DNA from: Salinarimonas ramus
Lineage (GTDB): Bacteria > Pseudomonadota > Alphaproteobacteria > Rhizobiales > Beijerinckiaceae
Assembly (NCBI RefSeq): GCF_014645695.1
Contig: NZ_BMMF01000014.1
Coordinates: 143,647 to 207,646, forward strand
Reading direction: 5' to 3'
DNA: 64,000 nucleotides
This document shows positions 40,274-52,163 of this stretch, piece after piece. The translations under genes and the position numbers were made by a program. How positions within the stretch are numbered: position 1 is the stretch's first letter; each line of letters starts with the position of its first letter. The notes beneath the pieces are model-generated. The model ran no database searches. It saw only the letters and a list, made by a program, of their open reading frames with translations, and had not been told where the DNA came from.

Positions 40274-40333
40274 GATTTCCAATCCTCGCGCCCTTACATT
40301 AAGGGCGCGTCAACGGGATTGGAAGATGAAATC
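40274..40333. repeat. Nested inverted repeat next to the accessory patch
   Basis: An inner perfect 10-bp stem (40287-40296 with 40300-40309, loop CAT) is nested in an outer 8-bp pairing (40278-40285 with 40316-40323) and a further short arm (GATTTC at 40274-40279 with GAAATC at 40328-40333). It lies between the small gene at 40029-40232 and ccmB. It may be a structured RNA, a terminator for ccmAB, or a mobile-element end. Confidence 0.6.
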
Positions 40334-40370
40334 CGAAATTGCCGGTTGGTTCCAGACAATTTTCGAAGCC

Positions 40371-41036
40371 TCACTCCCCCTGCCTGAGCGCCAGCGCGGC
40401 CCCCACGGTTCCCACCACCGCCGTCACCAGCGTGATCGCGCCAAGAATCATCAGCGGCGTGCCGAAGGGAATGTCGCCGCCGCGGGCGGCGTTGGCGGCG
40501 GAGACGCCGAAGATCAGGGTGGGGATCATCAGCGGCAGGACGAGGATCGCCAGGATCAGCCCGCCGCGGCGGATCGTGGCGGTGAGCGCCGCGCCGACCG
40601 CGCCGATGAAGGTGAGCGCCGGCGTCCCGACGAGCAACGTCACGGACACGGCCGCCATGCCGATCCCGTCGAGCGCCACCAGCAGGCCGAAGAGCGGGGC
40701 GGCGATGGCCAGCGGCAGCCCCGTCGTCAGCCAATGCGCGATCACCTTGGCCAGCACCACGAGCTCGAGGGGCAGCGGCGAGGCGGTCATGAGGTCGAGC
40801 GAGCCGTCCTCCTCGTCCGCCTGGAAGAGGCGGTCGAGCCCGATCAGGGTCGCGAGCACGGCGCCGATCCAGAGGATGGCCGGGCCGATGCGCGAGAGCA
40901 GGTTCAGGTCCGGACCGAGCCCGAAGGGCACGAGCGTCACGATCATCAGGAAGAAGACGAGGCCGAGCCAGCCCGAGCCGCCGACGCGGGCGGAGAGCTT
41001 CAGGTCGCGGCGCACGAGAGCGAGGAAGGCGTTCAC
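40371..41036 (-). CDS. ccmB: Heme exporter protein CcmB (ABC permease)
   Basis: A 221-aa membrane protein with six hydrophobic helices. The opening NAFLALVRRDLKLSARVGG and the segment FQADEEDGSLDLMTASPLPLE are diagnostic of CcmB. It is the permease of the CcmABCD complex used in cytochrome c maturation in the inner membrane. The GTG start at 41036 overlaps the ccmA stop (GTGA), so the two are coupled. No ccmC or ccmD follows; the accessory patch begins directly downstream. Confidence 0.93.
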   Translation of the reverse strand: MNAFLALVRRDLKLSARVGGSGWLGLVFFLMIVTLVPFGLGPDLNLLSRIGPAILWIGAVLATLIGLDRLFQADEEDGSLDLMTASPLPLELVVLAKVIAHWLTTGLPLAIAAPLFGLLVALDGIGMAAVSVTLLVGTPALTFIGAVGAALTATIRRGGLILAILVLPLMIPTLIFGVSAANAARGGDIPFGTPLMILGAITLVTAVVGTVGAALALRQGE

Positions 41037-41677
41037 CAGCCGCCCTCCGCGTCGAAGGCGGCGGCGTGCGAGCGCGCCGCGGCGGGCTCGACGACGAGAC
41101 GCTTGGGGTTCTCGAGGCCGAGCGCCTGGTGCGTTGCGACGACGAGCATGCCGCCGTCCGCGAGATGCGCCTTCATCAGGTCGGCGAGCGTCTCCTGCGA
41201 GGCGACGTCGAGCGCCGAGGTCGGCTCGTCGAGGAGCCAGAGCGGGCGATGCGCGACGAGAAGCCGCGCGAGCGCCGTGCGCCGGCGCTGGCCGGCGGAG
41301 AGATAGGCCACCGGCAGGTCGTGGGCGTGCGCGAGGCCCACACGCTCCAGCGCCTCGCGCGAGGAGAGGCCGCGCGCGCCCAGCAGGTCTGCGGCGAAGC
41401 GCAGGTTCTCGCCGGCGGTGAGCGCGCTCTTGAGGCCGTCGCGGTGCCCGACGAGGTGGAGGCACTCCGCCAGCGTGCGCTCGCCCGCCTCCTCGACGCG
41501 GATGAGGCCCGCGGCGGGGCGCAGGCGGCCCGAGAGGATGGCGAGCAGCGTCGACTTGCCCGCCCCGTTGCGCCCCGTGACGACCAGCGCCTCGCCCGGC
41601 GCGAGCGCGAAGGACACCCCCTCGAAGATGCGCCGGCCCGAGCGGCGGCTCTCCAGATCCTCGACGACGAGACGCAA
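41033..41677 (-). CDS. ccmA: Heme exporter ATP-binding protein CcmA
   Basis: A 214-aa ABC ATPase. Walker A GRNGAGKST, the signature YLSAGQRRRTALARLL (CcmA-type LSAGQ) and Walker B WLLDEPTSALD are present, with the switch histidine in VATHQ. It energises release of heme-loaded CcmE with CcmB and CcmC. First gene of the ccmAB unit and divergent from acnA, 220 bases apart. Confidence 0.95.
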   Translation of the reverse strand: MRLVVEDLESRRSGRRIFEGVSFALAPGEALVVTGRNGAGKSTLLAILSGRLRPAAGLIRVEEAGERTLAECLHLVGHRDGLKSALTAGENLRFAADLLGARGLSSREALERVGLAHAHDLPVAYLSAGQRRRTALARLLVAHRPLWLLDEPTSALDVASQETLADLMKAHLADGGMLVVATHQALGLENPKRLVVEPAAARSHAAAFDAEGGW

Positions 41678-41897
41678 CGGCGAAATTCCACTTCAGCATT
41701 AGTCCGGACTGGAGCACGGACGTGTAGCGCGACGCGCGCAAATGGACTATAGGGGCCTCGGCTGCGCCGTGCCGCGTGACTGACGTCCTAACCGTTTTCG
41801 CGCGCATGAGAAGTCCGGGCGCTCCCGGAGCGGCGCGCGCACCCGCGCATCAGGCCGAAACCAACCGTCCGTTCAACGCGCACGCGAGGATTCGCCA

Positions 41898-44597
<2,700 letters not shown>

Positions 44598-44621
44598 TCC
44601 GTCGCGCCAGCCTGTAGACGA

Positions 44622-44659
44622 GAAGAGCCCCGCGGCCGGAAACGGCCGCGGGGCTCTTC
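44622..44659. terminator. Bidirectional hairpin terminator after acnA
   Basis: A perfect 17-bp stem (44622-44638 with 44643-44659) capped by a GAAA tetraloop, between the convergent acnA and metallophosphoesterase genes. No T-run of note, but the stem is very stable. Confidence 0.82.
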
Positions 44660-44693
44660 GCATTCCGGGGTGCCCCGAGCGGCGGACGTGCCC

Positions 44694-45635
44694 TCAGCGC
44701 GCGCGTCGCTCCGGGCGGAAGGTCACCTTGATGCCCCCCGATTTCTCCGTGAGCGAGACCTCCTCGAGAAAGCCGATCGTGCCATCGGGCTTGAGGCCGC
44801 GCAGCTGCGCCTTGATGCGCGGGCCGCCGCTCGCCTCGTCGTCGATGTCGAACAGGTAGTAGGCCGCGCGGTGCGTGATCGTGCCGCCGCGCGAGGAGGC
44901 CGAGGGTGCGCCGACGACGGGCACCATGCCGCCGCCGGGGCCGGGGATCGTCGCCACCGAGCCGATGTGATTGTGCCCGTGCAGCACGAGCTCCGCGCCG
45001 GTGCGGGCGATCATCGCCTCGAACTTTCTGGCATCGGTGAGGTTGCGGCCCGCCGAGGCGCCGGCGACGTGGGGCGGGTGATGGATCATCACCACGCGCA
45101 CGAGGCCTTCCTCGCCGAGCCCCTGCAGGATGCGCTCGGTCGCCTCCATCTGCCGCTTGCCCATGCGCCCGCTCGCGACGAAGGGGGCGGTGGGGATGGC
45201 CGAGGAGAGCCCGACGAGGGCCACGTGCCCGCGCCGGCGGATGTAGGGGAACTTGCCGAGCGCCCCGCCGTCGTCCTCGGTCCACGGTCCGCAGATGGCG
45301 AGCAGCCCCTGCAGCGCGCCCTCGATATAGGCGTCGTGATTGCCGGGCACGAAGCTGACGCGGTCCGGCGGCCCTAGCCCCTCGAGGAAGACGCGCGCCG
45401 TCGACCATTCCTCCGGCAGCCCGATATTCGCGACGTCGCCCGTGCAGGCGATGTGGTCCGGCTCCTGGTCGTGCATGTCCGACACGAGCGCGGCGAGCAG
45501 CTCCATGTCGTGGGCCTTGGTGCGCCCGCGATGCCAGTTGAAGAAGCCGGTGAGCCGCTTGTTCAGCAGCTCCCGGAGCCTGGGGCGGGGCAGGGGACCC
45601 ACATGGGGGTCGGTCAGGTGGGCGATCCGAAACAT
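44694..45635 (-). CDS. Calcineurin-like metallophosphoesterase
   Basis: A 313-aa phosphoesterase with all five metal motifs: LTDPHVG (DxH), CTGDVANIG (GD), VPGNHDAYI (GNHD), IHHPPH and LHGHNHIG (GHxH). This sequence style is that of the CpdA/class III cyclic-nucleotide phosphodiesterase-like group, but no substrate can be assigned. It lies downstream of pepN on the same strand with an 86-base gap. Confidence 0.9.
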   Translation of the reverse strand: MFRIAHLTDPHVGPLPRPRLRELLNKRLTGFFNWHRGRTKAHDMELLAALVSDMHDQEPDHIACTGDVANIGLPEEWSTARVFLEGLGPPDRVSFVPGNHDAYIEGALQGLLAICGPWTEDDGGALGKFPYIRRRGHVALVGLSSAIPTAPFVASGRMGKRQMEATERILQGLGEEGLVRVVMIHHPPHVAGASAGRNLTDARKFEAMIARTGAELVLHGHNHIGSVATIPGPGGGMVPVVGAPSASSRGGTITHRAAYYLFDIDDEASGGPRIKAQLRGLKPDGTIGFLEEVSLTEKSGGIKVTFRPERRAR

Positions 45636-45721
45636 CTCTTCTCGAACGTCTCCGCGCGCGGGAGAGTTCGCCTCTCCCGTCGCTCAGGTCAACCGCGACC
45701 CTCGTCGCACGCAGGCACGCC

Positions 45722-48361
45722 TCACCCCAGCGTGCGCCCGACGATGTCCGCGACGTCGCGGGACAGGCCCGCGCGGTCGGCGATGGAGCGCAGGGTCGCC
45801 TCCGCCTTCGCCCGACGGCCGGGCTCCATGGTGCGCCAGGTGTTGAAGGCGGTGAGGATGCGCGCCGCCGTCTGCGGGTTGGTGCGGTCGAGCGTCGCCA
45901 CCTTGTCCGCGACGAAGGCGTAGCCCGCGCCGTCGGGCCTGTGGAATTGAGTCGGGTTCGACAGCGCGAAGGCGCCGATGAGCGCGCCGACGCGGTTGGG
46001 GTTCGAGAGCGAAAAGGCGGGGTCCGCCATCAGCCGCTCGACGCGCTCGAGCGTGCCCGCCTCCGCCATGGTCGCCTGGAGCGCGAACCACTTGTCGAGG
46101 ACGAGCGGCTCGCCGTCGAAGCGCGAGCGGAAGGCGCCGATGAGCTCCTCGCGCCCTGGCGACGGGGGCGTGTGGGCGGCGACGCCGAGCGCCGCGAGGC
46201 GATCGGTCATGTTGTCGGCCGCCTCGTATTGCGCCGCCGCGGCCTCGATGCCCGCCTGCGGATCGGCGGCCGCGATCAGGTCCAGCGCGCCGTTGCGCAG
46301 CGCGCGACGCCCGGCGCTGGCGGCGTCCGGGCTGTAGGGTGCGTCCGACGCGAGGCGCTCGCGCAGCGCCGTGAGACGGCTCGAGAGATGCGTGCCGACG
46401 ATGGCGCGCATGCGCTCGCGCGCCTCGTGAATGGCGTCCGGATCGACGTCGGAGCCGATGTCCTGGGCGATGTCGGGCTCGCCCGGCAGCGCCAGCACCA
46501 GGGCGGCGAAGGCGGGATCGCTTTCGGCCTCGGCGTCCAGGAAGGTCGCGAGCGCATCCGCATAGGCGCGAACCGCCTCCTCGGCGAGGCTCCGGTCGCT
46601 CGCGGCGCGCGTGAGGACGCGGATCGCGACGGTCTGTGCCGACTGCCAGCGGTTGAACGGATCCGTGTCGTACCGAAGCAGAGTCAGGAGATCGGCTTCC
46701 GAGAGGTCGCGCGAGACCCGCACCGGCGCGGAGAAGCCGCGCAGCACGCTCGGCACCGGCCGGACGCTCACGTTCTCGAGGACGAGGCTGTCGGAGGCCT
46801 TCTCCAGCACGAAGACGCCGTCCTCGCGCAGGCGAGGCGAGGCGGCGGGAATCTCGCGCCCGTCCTCGGCGACGAGACCGAGGCGCACGGGGATGACGGC
46901 CGGCTCCTTCGTCGGCTGGCCGGGCGTGGGCGGGATCGATTGCGCGAAGTCGAGCCTGTAGGTCTTCGCCGCCTCGTCCCACTGGCCCGTCACCGCGAGC
47001 CGCGGCGTGCCGGCCTGCGCGTACCAGCGCGCGAATTGCGAGAGGTCGCGCCCGCTGGTCTCAGCGAAGCAAGCGAGGAAGTCCTCGACCGTGGCGGCGG
47101 AATTGTCGCAGCGCTCGAAATAGAGGTCCATGCCGGCGGCGAAGGCCTGCTCGCCGACGAGCGTGCGCAGCATGCGGATGACCTCGGCGCCCTTCTCGTA
47201 GACGGTCGCCGTGTAGAAGTTGTTGATCTCGCGATACTCGCTCGGCCGCACGGGGTGGGCGAGGGGGCCCGCGTCCTCGGCGAACTGGCGCAGCCGCAGC
47301 GCCCGCGCCTCGGCGATGCGGTGGACCGGGCGCGAGCGCATGTCCGAGGAGAATTCCTGGTCGCGATAGACGGTGAGCCCCTCCTTCAGGCAGAGCTGGA
47401 ACCAGTCGCGGCAGGTGATGCGGTTGCCCGTCCAGTTGTGGAAGTACTCGTGCGCGACGATCGCCTCGATGTTGGCGTAGTCGGTGTCCGTCGCCGTCTC
47501 GGGCGAGGCGAGGACGTACTTGTCGTTGAAGATGTTGAGCCCCTTGTTCTCCATCGCGCCCATGTTGAAGTCCGACACGGCGACGATGTTGAACACGTCT
47601 AAATCGTATTCCCGCCCGAAGACATCCTCGTCCCAGCGCATGGAGCGCTCGAGCGCGTCCAGCGCGTAGCCGGCGCGCCCCTCCTTGCCGGGCTCGACAT
47701 GCACCGCGATCTCGACCGTGCGCCCGCTCCGCGTCACGAAGGGCCGGGCGATCTTGGCGAGCGCGCCGCCGACGAGGGCGAAGAGGTAGGTCGGCTTGGG
47801 GTGCGGATCGTGCCACAGGGCATAGTGCCGGCTGCCGTCGCCGACGGGGCCGCTCTCCACGAGATTGCCGTTGCCGAGCAGCGTCGGCGCCTCCGCGAGC
47901 GCGGCCTCGATGCGCGTCTCGTAGACCGAGAGCACGTCCGGCCGATCGAGGAAGTAGGTGATGCGCCGGAAGCCCTCCGGCTCGCACTGCGTGCAATACA
48001 CCCCGCGCGAGCGGTAGAGACCCATCAGCTTCGTATTCGCGGTGGGGTCGAGGCGCGTCTCGACGGCGAGGGTGAAGGGCCGGCGCGGCGGCCGGTGGAT
48101 CACGAGCCCGTCGGCATCGGCCGCGAAGGCGTCGGCGGCGAGGGGCTCCCCGTCGAGCGCCACCGAGACGAGCACGAGGTCGTCGCCGTCGAGCGCGAGC
48201 GGCGCGTCGGCCCGGCCCTCCGGGTTCGGCTCGACGCAGAGCGTGGCCCGCACGCGGGTGGCATGCGGATCGAGGACGATGTCGAGCGCGACCCGCGGGA
48301 TCAGGAAGTCGCTCGGGCGATACTCGGCGAGCTTCACGGTCTGGGGGGTCTCTGTTCGCAT
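45722..48361 (-). CDS. pepN: Aminopeptidase N (M1 family)
   Basis: An 879-aa zinc aminopeptidase. The exopeptidase motif is GAMENKGLN, the zinc motif HEYFHNWTGNRITC with a downstream glutamate in LKEGLTVYRDQEFS, followed by the gammaproteobacterial/alphaproteobacterial-type PepN C-terminal helical domain (DUF3458-like). It removes N-terminal residues from peptides in the cytoplasm. Start at ATG 48361; upstream lies the palindromic repeat at 48477-48668. Confidence 0.96.
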   Translation of the reverse strand: MRTETPQTVKLAEYRPSDFLIPRVALDIVLDPHATRVRATLCVEPNPEGRADAPLALDGDDLVLVSVALDGEPLAADAFAADADGLVIHRPPRRPFTLAVETRLDPTANTKLMGLYRSRGVYCTQCEPEGFRRITYFLDRPDVLSVYETRIEAALAEAPTLLGNGNLVESGPVGDGSRHYALWHDPHPKPTYLFALVGGALAKIARPFVTRSGRTVEIAVHVEPGKEGRAGYALDALERSMRWDEDVFGREYDLDVFNIVAVSDFNMGAMENKGLNIFNDKYVLASPETATDTDYANIEAIVAHEYFHNWTGNRITCRDWFQLCLKEGLTVYRDQEFSSDMRSRPVHRIAEARALRLRQFAEDAGPLAHPVRPSEYREINNFYTATVYEKGAEVIRMLRTLVGEQAFAAGMDLYFERCDNSAATVEDFLACFAETSGRDLSQFARWYAQAGTPRLAVTGQWDEAAKTYRLDFAQSIPPTPGQPTKEPAVIPVRLGLVAEDGREIPAASPRLREDGVFVLEKASDSLVLENVSVRPVPSVLRGFSAPVRVSRDLSEADLLTLLRYDTDPFNRWQSAQTVAIRVLTRAASDRSLAEEAVRAYADALATFLDAEAESDPAFAALVLALPGEPDIAQDIGSDVDPDAIHEARERMRAIVGTHLSSRLTALRERLASDAPYSPDAASAGRRALRNGALDLIAAADPQAGIEAAAAQYEAADNMTDRLAALGVAAHTPPSPGREELIGAFRSRFDGEPLVLDKWFALQATMAEAGTLERVERLMADPAFSLSNPNRVGALIGAFALSNPTQFHRPDGAGYAFVADKVATLDRTNPQTAARILTAFNTWRTMEPGRRAKAEATLRSIADRAGLSRDVADIVGRTLG

Positions 48362-48476
48362 CGGTGGCCTCGCATCTCGAAGGCCTCACTTGTAGCCCCC
48401 GCGGGGGGCGGATCGCAATGCGGCGGGACGAGGTGGGGTGGTATGGGGCGCTCCGGGTGAAACGATCCCCCCTCCT

Positions 48477-48668
48477 CCTTCCCTGTAGGGGACGGTGGCG
48501 CCGGCGTAAGCCGGTGACGGATGGAGCACGCCGCAAGGCGCGTTCCGCGCAGCGGAAAGCCTCGGCATCCGCTGCCGCCGTCGCATTTCGGCGTTCGCCG
48601 AACGCGCGTTCCGCGCGCCCCATCCGTCTCGCCGCTCCGCGTCGATCCACCTTCCCCTACAGGGAAGG
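48477..48668. repeat. Large imperfect palindrome (intergenic repeat element)
   Basis: Terminal arms 48477-48498 and 48647-48668 are inverted repeats matching at 21 of 22 positions. Inside, 48516-48524 and 48620-48628 form a second 9-bp pair, and CCGGC/GCCGG with a GTAA loop forms a small hairpin near 48501-48514. The whole sits in the 329-base gap between pccB and pepN (48362-48690), which holds no gene. It resembles the stem-loop repeats scattered between genes in high-GC alphaproteobacteria. Confidence 0.75.
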
Positions 48669-48690
48669 AAGGGGAGCCCTCGGCGACGTC

Positions 48691-50223
48691 CTACAGCGGC
48701 AGATTGTCATGCTTGCGCCACGGCTCGTCCACCTCCTTCGAGCGGAGCATGGCGAGCGCCTTGGCGATGCGGCGGCGGGTGGAGTGGGGCATGATCACCT
48801 CGTCGATGTAGCCCCGCTCGGCCGCCGCGAAGGGGCTCATGAAGCGGTCCTCGTATTCCTTGGTGCGCGCGGCGAGCTTGTCGGGATCGTCCGCGTCCTG
48901 GCGGAAGATGATCTCCACCGCGCCCTTGGCGCCCATCACCGCGATCTGCGCGGAGGGCCAGGCGTAGTTCACGTCGCCGCCGATGTGCTTGGAGGCCATG
49001 ACCACGTAGGCGCCGCCATAGGCCTTGCGGGTGATCACGGTCACCATCGGCACGGTGGCCTGCGTGAAGGCGAACAGCAGCTTCGCGCCGTGCTTGATGA
49101 GCCCACCGTACTCCTGCGCCGTGCCCGGCAGGAAGCCCGGCACGTCGACGAAGGTGACGAGCGGGATCGAGAAGGCGTCGCAGAAGCGCACGAAGCGCGC
49201 GGCCTTGCGCGAGGCGTCCGAGTCGAGCACGCCGGCGAGCACCATCGGCTGGTTCGCCACGATGCCGACGGTGCGGCCCTCGATGCGCGCGAAGCCGGTG
49301 ATGATGTTCTTGGCGTAGCTCTCCTGGATCTCGAGGAAGTCGCCCTCGTCCACGACCTTCAGGATCAGCTCCTTCATGTCGTAGGGCTTGTTGGGATTGT
49401 CCGGCACGAGCGTGTCGAGCGAGTGCTCGAGGCGCTCGGGCTCGTCGAAGCTCTCCCATTCGGGCGGGCCGTCGATGTTGTTCGCGGGCAGGAAGTCGAC
49501 GAGGCGGCGTATTTGCAGCATCGCCTCGACGTCGTTGTCGAAGGCGCCGTCGGCGACCGACGACTTCGTCGTGTGCACGGAGGCGCCGCCGAGCTCCTCG
49601 GACGTCACCGTCTCGTTGGTGACGGTCTTCACCACGTCGGGGCCGGTGACGAACATGTAGCTCGTGTCGCGCACCATGAAGATGAAGTCGGTCATCGCCG
49701 GGGAATAGACGTCGCCGCCGGCGCACGGGCCCATGATGACGGAGATCTGCGGGATCACGCCCGACGCCTTGACGTTGCGTGCGAACACCTCGCCATAGCC
49801 GGCCAGCGCCGCGACGCCCTCCTGGATGCGCGCGCCGCCGGCATCGAACAGGCCGATGATCGGGGCGCGCATCTTGAGCGCCATGTCCTGGATCTTGATC
49901 ATCTTCTGCGCGTGCGCTTCCGAGAGCGAGCCGCCGAAGACGGTGAAGTCCTTGGAGAAGACGAACACGGCGCGGCCGTTGATCGTGCCGTAGCCGGTGA
50001 TCACGCCGTCGCCGGGGATCTTGTTGTCCTGCATGCCGAAATCCGCGCAGCGATGCTGCACGTACATGTCGAACTCCTCGAAGGACCCCTCGTCGAGGAG
50101 GAGCGCGATGCGCTCGCGCGCGGTGAGCTTGCCCCGCTCGTGCTGCGCTCGGATGCGCCGCTCGCCGCCGCCGAGCCGAGCCTGAGCCCGCGCCCCCTCG
50201 AGCCTCTCCAGGATGTCCTTCAT
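48691..50223 (-). CDS. pccB: Propionyl-CoA carboxylase beta (carboxyltransferase) subunit
   Basis: A 510-aa biotin-dependent carboxyltransferase. It opens with [20 protein letters not shown] and [13 protein letters not shown], and contains [58 protein letters not shown] and, in the second half, [17 protein letters not shown]. These blocks are characteristic of PccB, which carboxylates propionyl-CoA to methylmalonyl-CoA together with a biotin-carrying alpha subunit that is not in the window. Confidence 0.95.
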   Translation of the reverse strand: MKDILERLEGARAQARLGGGERRIRAQHERGKLTARERIALLLDEGSFEEFDMYVQHRCADFGMQDNKIPGDGVITGYGTINGRAVFVFSKDFTVFGGSLSEAHAQKMIKIQDMALKMRAPIIGLFDAGGARIQEGVAALAGYGEVFARNVKASGVIPQISVIMGPCAGGDVYSPAMTDFIFMVRDTSYMFVTGPDVVKTVTNETVTSEELGGASVHTTKSSVADGAFDNDVEAMLQIRRLVDFLPANNIDGPPEWESFDEPERLEHSLDTLVPDNPNKPYDMKELILKVVDEGDFLEIQESYAKNIITGFARIEGRTVGIVANQPMVLAGVLDSDASRKAARFVRFCDAFSIPLVTFVDVPGFLPGTAQEYGGLIKHGAKLLFAFTQATVPMVTVITRKAYGGAYVVMASKHIGGDVNYAWPSAQIAVMGAKGAVEIIFRQDADDPDKLAARTKEYEDRFMSPFAAAERGYIDEVIMPHSTRRRIAKALAMLRSKEVDEPWRKHDNLPL

Positions 50224-50367
50224 CGACGCCTCGTCTTCCGGATGCCGTGCGAGATGCGGCTTAGCATGCGCGGGGCGAGCGGGGGAATGGGAAGAAAGGG
50301 GGAGGAGGACGGGGGCGGAGAGGGTGTGCTAGCTTCCGATCCAACGATGCACATAAGAGGGCAGCTT

Positions 50368-50535
50368 ATGGCGAAAGCGGTGAGCGCGGATGGCGGCTCT
50401 GCGGGCGCGGGTGCGCCCCAAGCCGTCGATCAGCGTGCGAGCAAAAACGATCTCGCCGAGCATCCCGACCCGGTCGTCGCTTTTCTCAAGCGCACCCGCG
50501 GCCGTTTGAAGCGATACCCCAAGCTGGACGTCTGA
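50368..50535 (+). CDS. Small basic protein, unknown
   Basis: A 55-aa protein (MAKAVSADGGSAGAGAPQAV, ending RTRGRLKRYPKLDV). A GAGG lies about 10 bases upstream of ATG 50368. No membrane segment. It ends 21 bases before the stop of the convergent toxin gene. Not recognised; could be spurious. Confidence 0.45.
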   Translation: MAKAVSADGGSAGAGAPQAVDQRASKNDLAEHPDPVVAFLKRTRGRLKRYPKLDV

Positions 50536-50555
50536 CGATCGGAGTTGCAGAGATC

Positions 50556-50957
50556 TTAGACGGGCGTGAAGGGGTTCACGATGCGTAGCACCCCCTCCAC
50601 TGCAAGCCCGTCATGCATGTCTTCGGAATAAAGCGTATCGCAGCCAGCGAGAAGAGCGGACGCGACGATCATAGAGTCGTACACCGAGAAGCCGTAGCGT
50701 TCGCCCAATGCACAGCCGACCTCGTGCGTCATCTCCGTAAGCTCGACAACATTGCACACTCGCCTGATGCCGAGGAGAAATACTCCAGCTTTTTCCCAGG
50801 ACATGCCTGCTTTGCGAATGCAGTTCACGAGAACCTCGTTCAGCACTTGCACGCTGATCGTCGGGTTCGTTGCGAGCAGCTGCTCGGCGATCTCCGCTTT
50901 CGCGCCGCCGTCGAGCAAGTAGAGCACCACGTTCGAGTCGAGGAAGTCAGCGCGCAT
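50556..50957 (-). CDS. vapC: PIN-domain toxin, VapC-like
   Basis: A 133-aa PIN nuclease. Acidic residues of the active site appear in FLDSNVVLY, VLNEVLVN, VYDSMIVASALL and LYSEDM, in the standard order. The start at 50957 (MRADFLDSN) overlaps the antitoxin stop by 11 bases; ATG 50969 is four codons upstream. VapC toxins cleave RNAs and are held inactive by the cognate antitoxin encoded just upstream. Confidence 0.88.
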   Translation of the reverse strand: MRADFLDSNVVLYLLDGGAKAEIAEQLLATNPTISVQVLNEVLVNCIRKAGMSWEKAGVFLLGIRRVCNVVELTEMTHEVGCALGERYGFSVYDSMIVASALLAGCDTLYSEDMHDGLAVEGVLRIVNPFTPV

Positions 50958-51174
50958 TCGCGTCGTCACGACTCAGGCGTTGGTCAGCGGGCAGGGAACC
51001 TCGGAACTGACGAAGCGATCGCAGGACTTCCTCGGGCCGTGCCGCGCGCTGAACAACGAGGCCGCCCTCGTCGGCGCGAAGCTCGACCGTATCGCCTTCC
51101 CGTAACCCTAGCCTCCTGACCAGATCGGCGGGAAGCCTGACGGCAAGTGAATTTCCCCATCTTGCGACCTGCAC
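50947..51174 (-). CDS. AbrB/MazE-type antitoxin of the PIN toxin
   Basis: A 75-aa swapped-hairpin DNA-binding protein: VQVARWGNSLAVRLPADLVR, RLGLREGDTVELRADEGGL, then a C-terminal toxin-binding tail. GTG 51174 is preferred because GGAGGG lies 4-5 bases upstream and because antitoxins of this family start at (M)QVARWGNS; a TTG at 51222 would add 16 codons of promoter-like AT-rich sequence. It overlaps the toxin gene and probably represses the operon. Confidence 0.85.
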   Translation of the reverse strand: MQVARWGNSLAVRLPADLVRRLGLREGDTVELRADEGGLVVQRAARPEEVLRSLRQFRGSLPADQRLSRDDANAR

Positions 51175-51255
51175 GACGCCCTCCGACACTTGGATATCCG
51201 CACGATAATGTATATCAGGCAAGCAGCCGCGACAACAGCCGTGCCGGTCTGCGGC

Positions 51256-52050
51256 TCACCCCGCCTCCCCATAAAGCAGCACCGCGGCGTCGAACTCCCG
51301 CCTGCGCCCCGCGCGGCGCTCGAGGGCGATGGCGTCGGCGCCCCAGACGCGCTCCTGGTGGAGCTCGTCGACATGGGCCGCGTGCCAGGCGTCGTCGGCG
51401 GTGAGCGCGCCGTCGGCCACGGCGAGGGCGATGAGGGCCGAGCCGGTGATCGTCGTCATCACGCTGAGCGCGGCGAGCGCCACGGGCTCGGTCTCGCGCG
51501 AGACGCGCGCGGCGATCGCCTCCAGCGTCTCGCGGGGCTGCTCGACATACATCACGCCCTCGGCCAGCAGGAAGCGGGCGCCGAGCCGCTCGCGGGTGCT
51601 CGCGAGCACGGGGTCCCACGCCGCGTTCTGGGCGGCGACCAAGGCTTCGGGATCGCCGGCGCGATAGCAGAGGAGGTCTGAGCCCGCGTATTTGACGATC
51701 TCCGCGGCGACCGGCTCCATCGCCGTCGCGACGCCGTCCAGCGCGGAATTGAGGATGCGGGTGAGCGGCATGGTTCCGGGATCGATGCGCTCGCCCTGGC
51801 CCTCCCATTCCGCCGCGAGCGCGTCGCCGGCGGCCCGCGTGGGGGCGGCGAGGGGGCGCTTGCCGGGCGTCTTGGCCGGACGTCCGTCGAGCGCGAGCAC
51901 GAAGCCGCCGTGGGGATGCGGCTCGGCCGTCGCGCAGGTATAGAAGCGCTTGGGCAGCTCCGGCGTCATGGCACCGCGTGCCGCCTCGCGCGGATCGCGC
52001 CGCGTCTCGCCGGGCTCGGGAGCGAGGTCGTGCCAGAAATCGTCGGGCAT
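51256..52050 (-). CDS. ATP12 family F1-ATPase assembly chaperone
   Basis: A 264-aa protein. ATP12 features are RFYTCATAEPHPHGGFVLAL, LDGRPAKTPGKRPLAAPTRA, EWEGQGERIDPGTMPLTRI, and DLLCYRAGDPEALVAAQNAAW. ATP12 binds the F1 alpha subunit during assembly of ATP synthase; bacterial versions occur mainly in alphaproteobacteria. It is the last gene of a run with the HAD phosphatase and small acidic protein genes. Confidence 0.92.
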   Translation of the reverse strand: MPDDFWHDLAPEPGETRRDPREAARGAMTPELPKRFYTCATAEPHPHGGFVLALDGRPAKTPGKRPLAAPTRAAGDALAAEWEGQGERIDPGTMPLTRILNSALDGVATAMEPVAAEIVKYAGSDLLCYRAGDPEALVAAQNAAWDPVLASTRERLGARFLLAEGVMYVEQPRETLEAIAARVSRETEPVALAALSVMTTITGSALIALAVADGALTADDAWHAAHVDELHQERVWGADAIALERRAGRRREFDAAVLLYGEAG

Positions 52051-52163
52051 GGTGATCCTTGTGCATCGAGGCGAGCGGCGCGTCGACGGACGTCCCCGCA
52101 GGAATCGCCGCGCGCGCCGATTTCCTCAGATATGACGCGCCGCCTCTCGCGCAAGCGCGTGCG

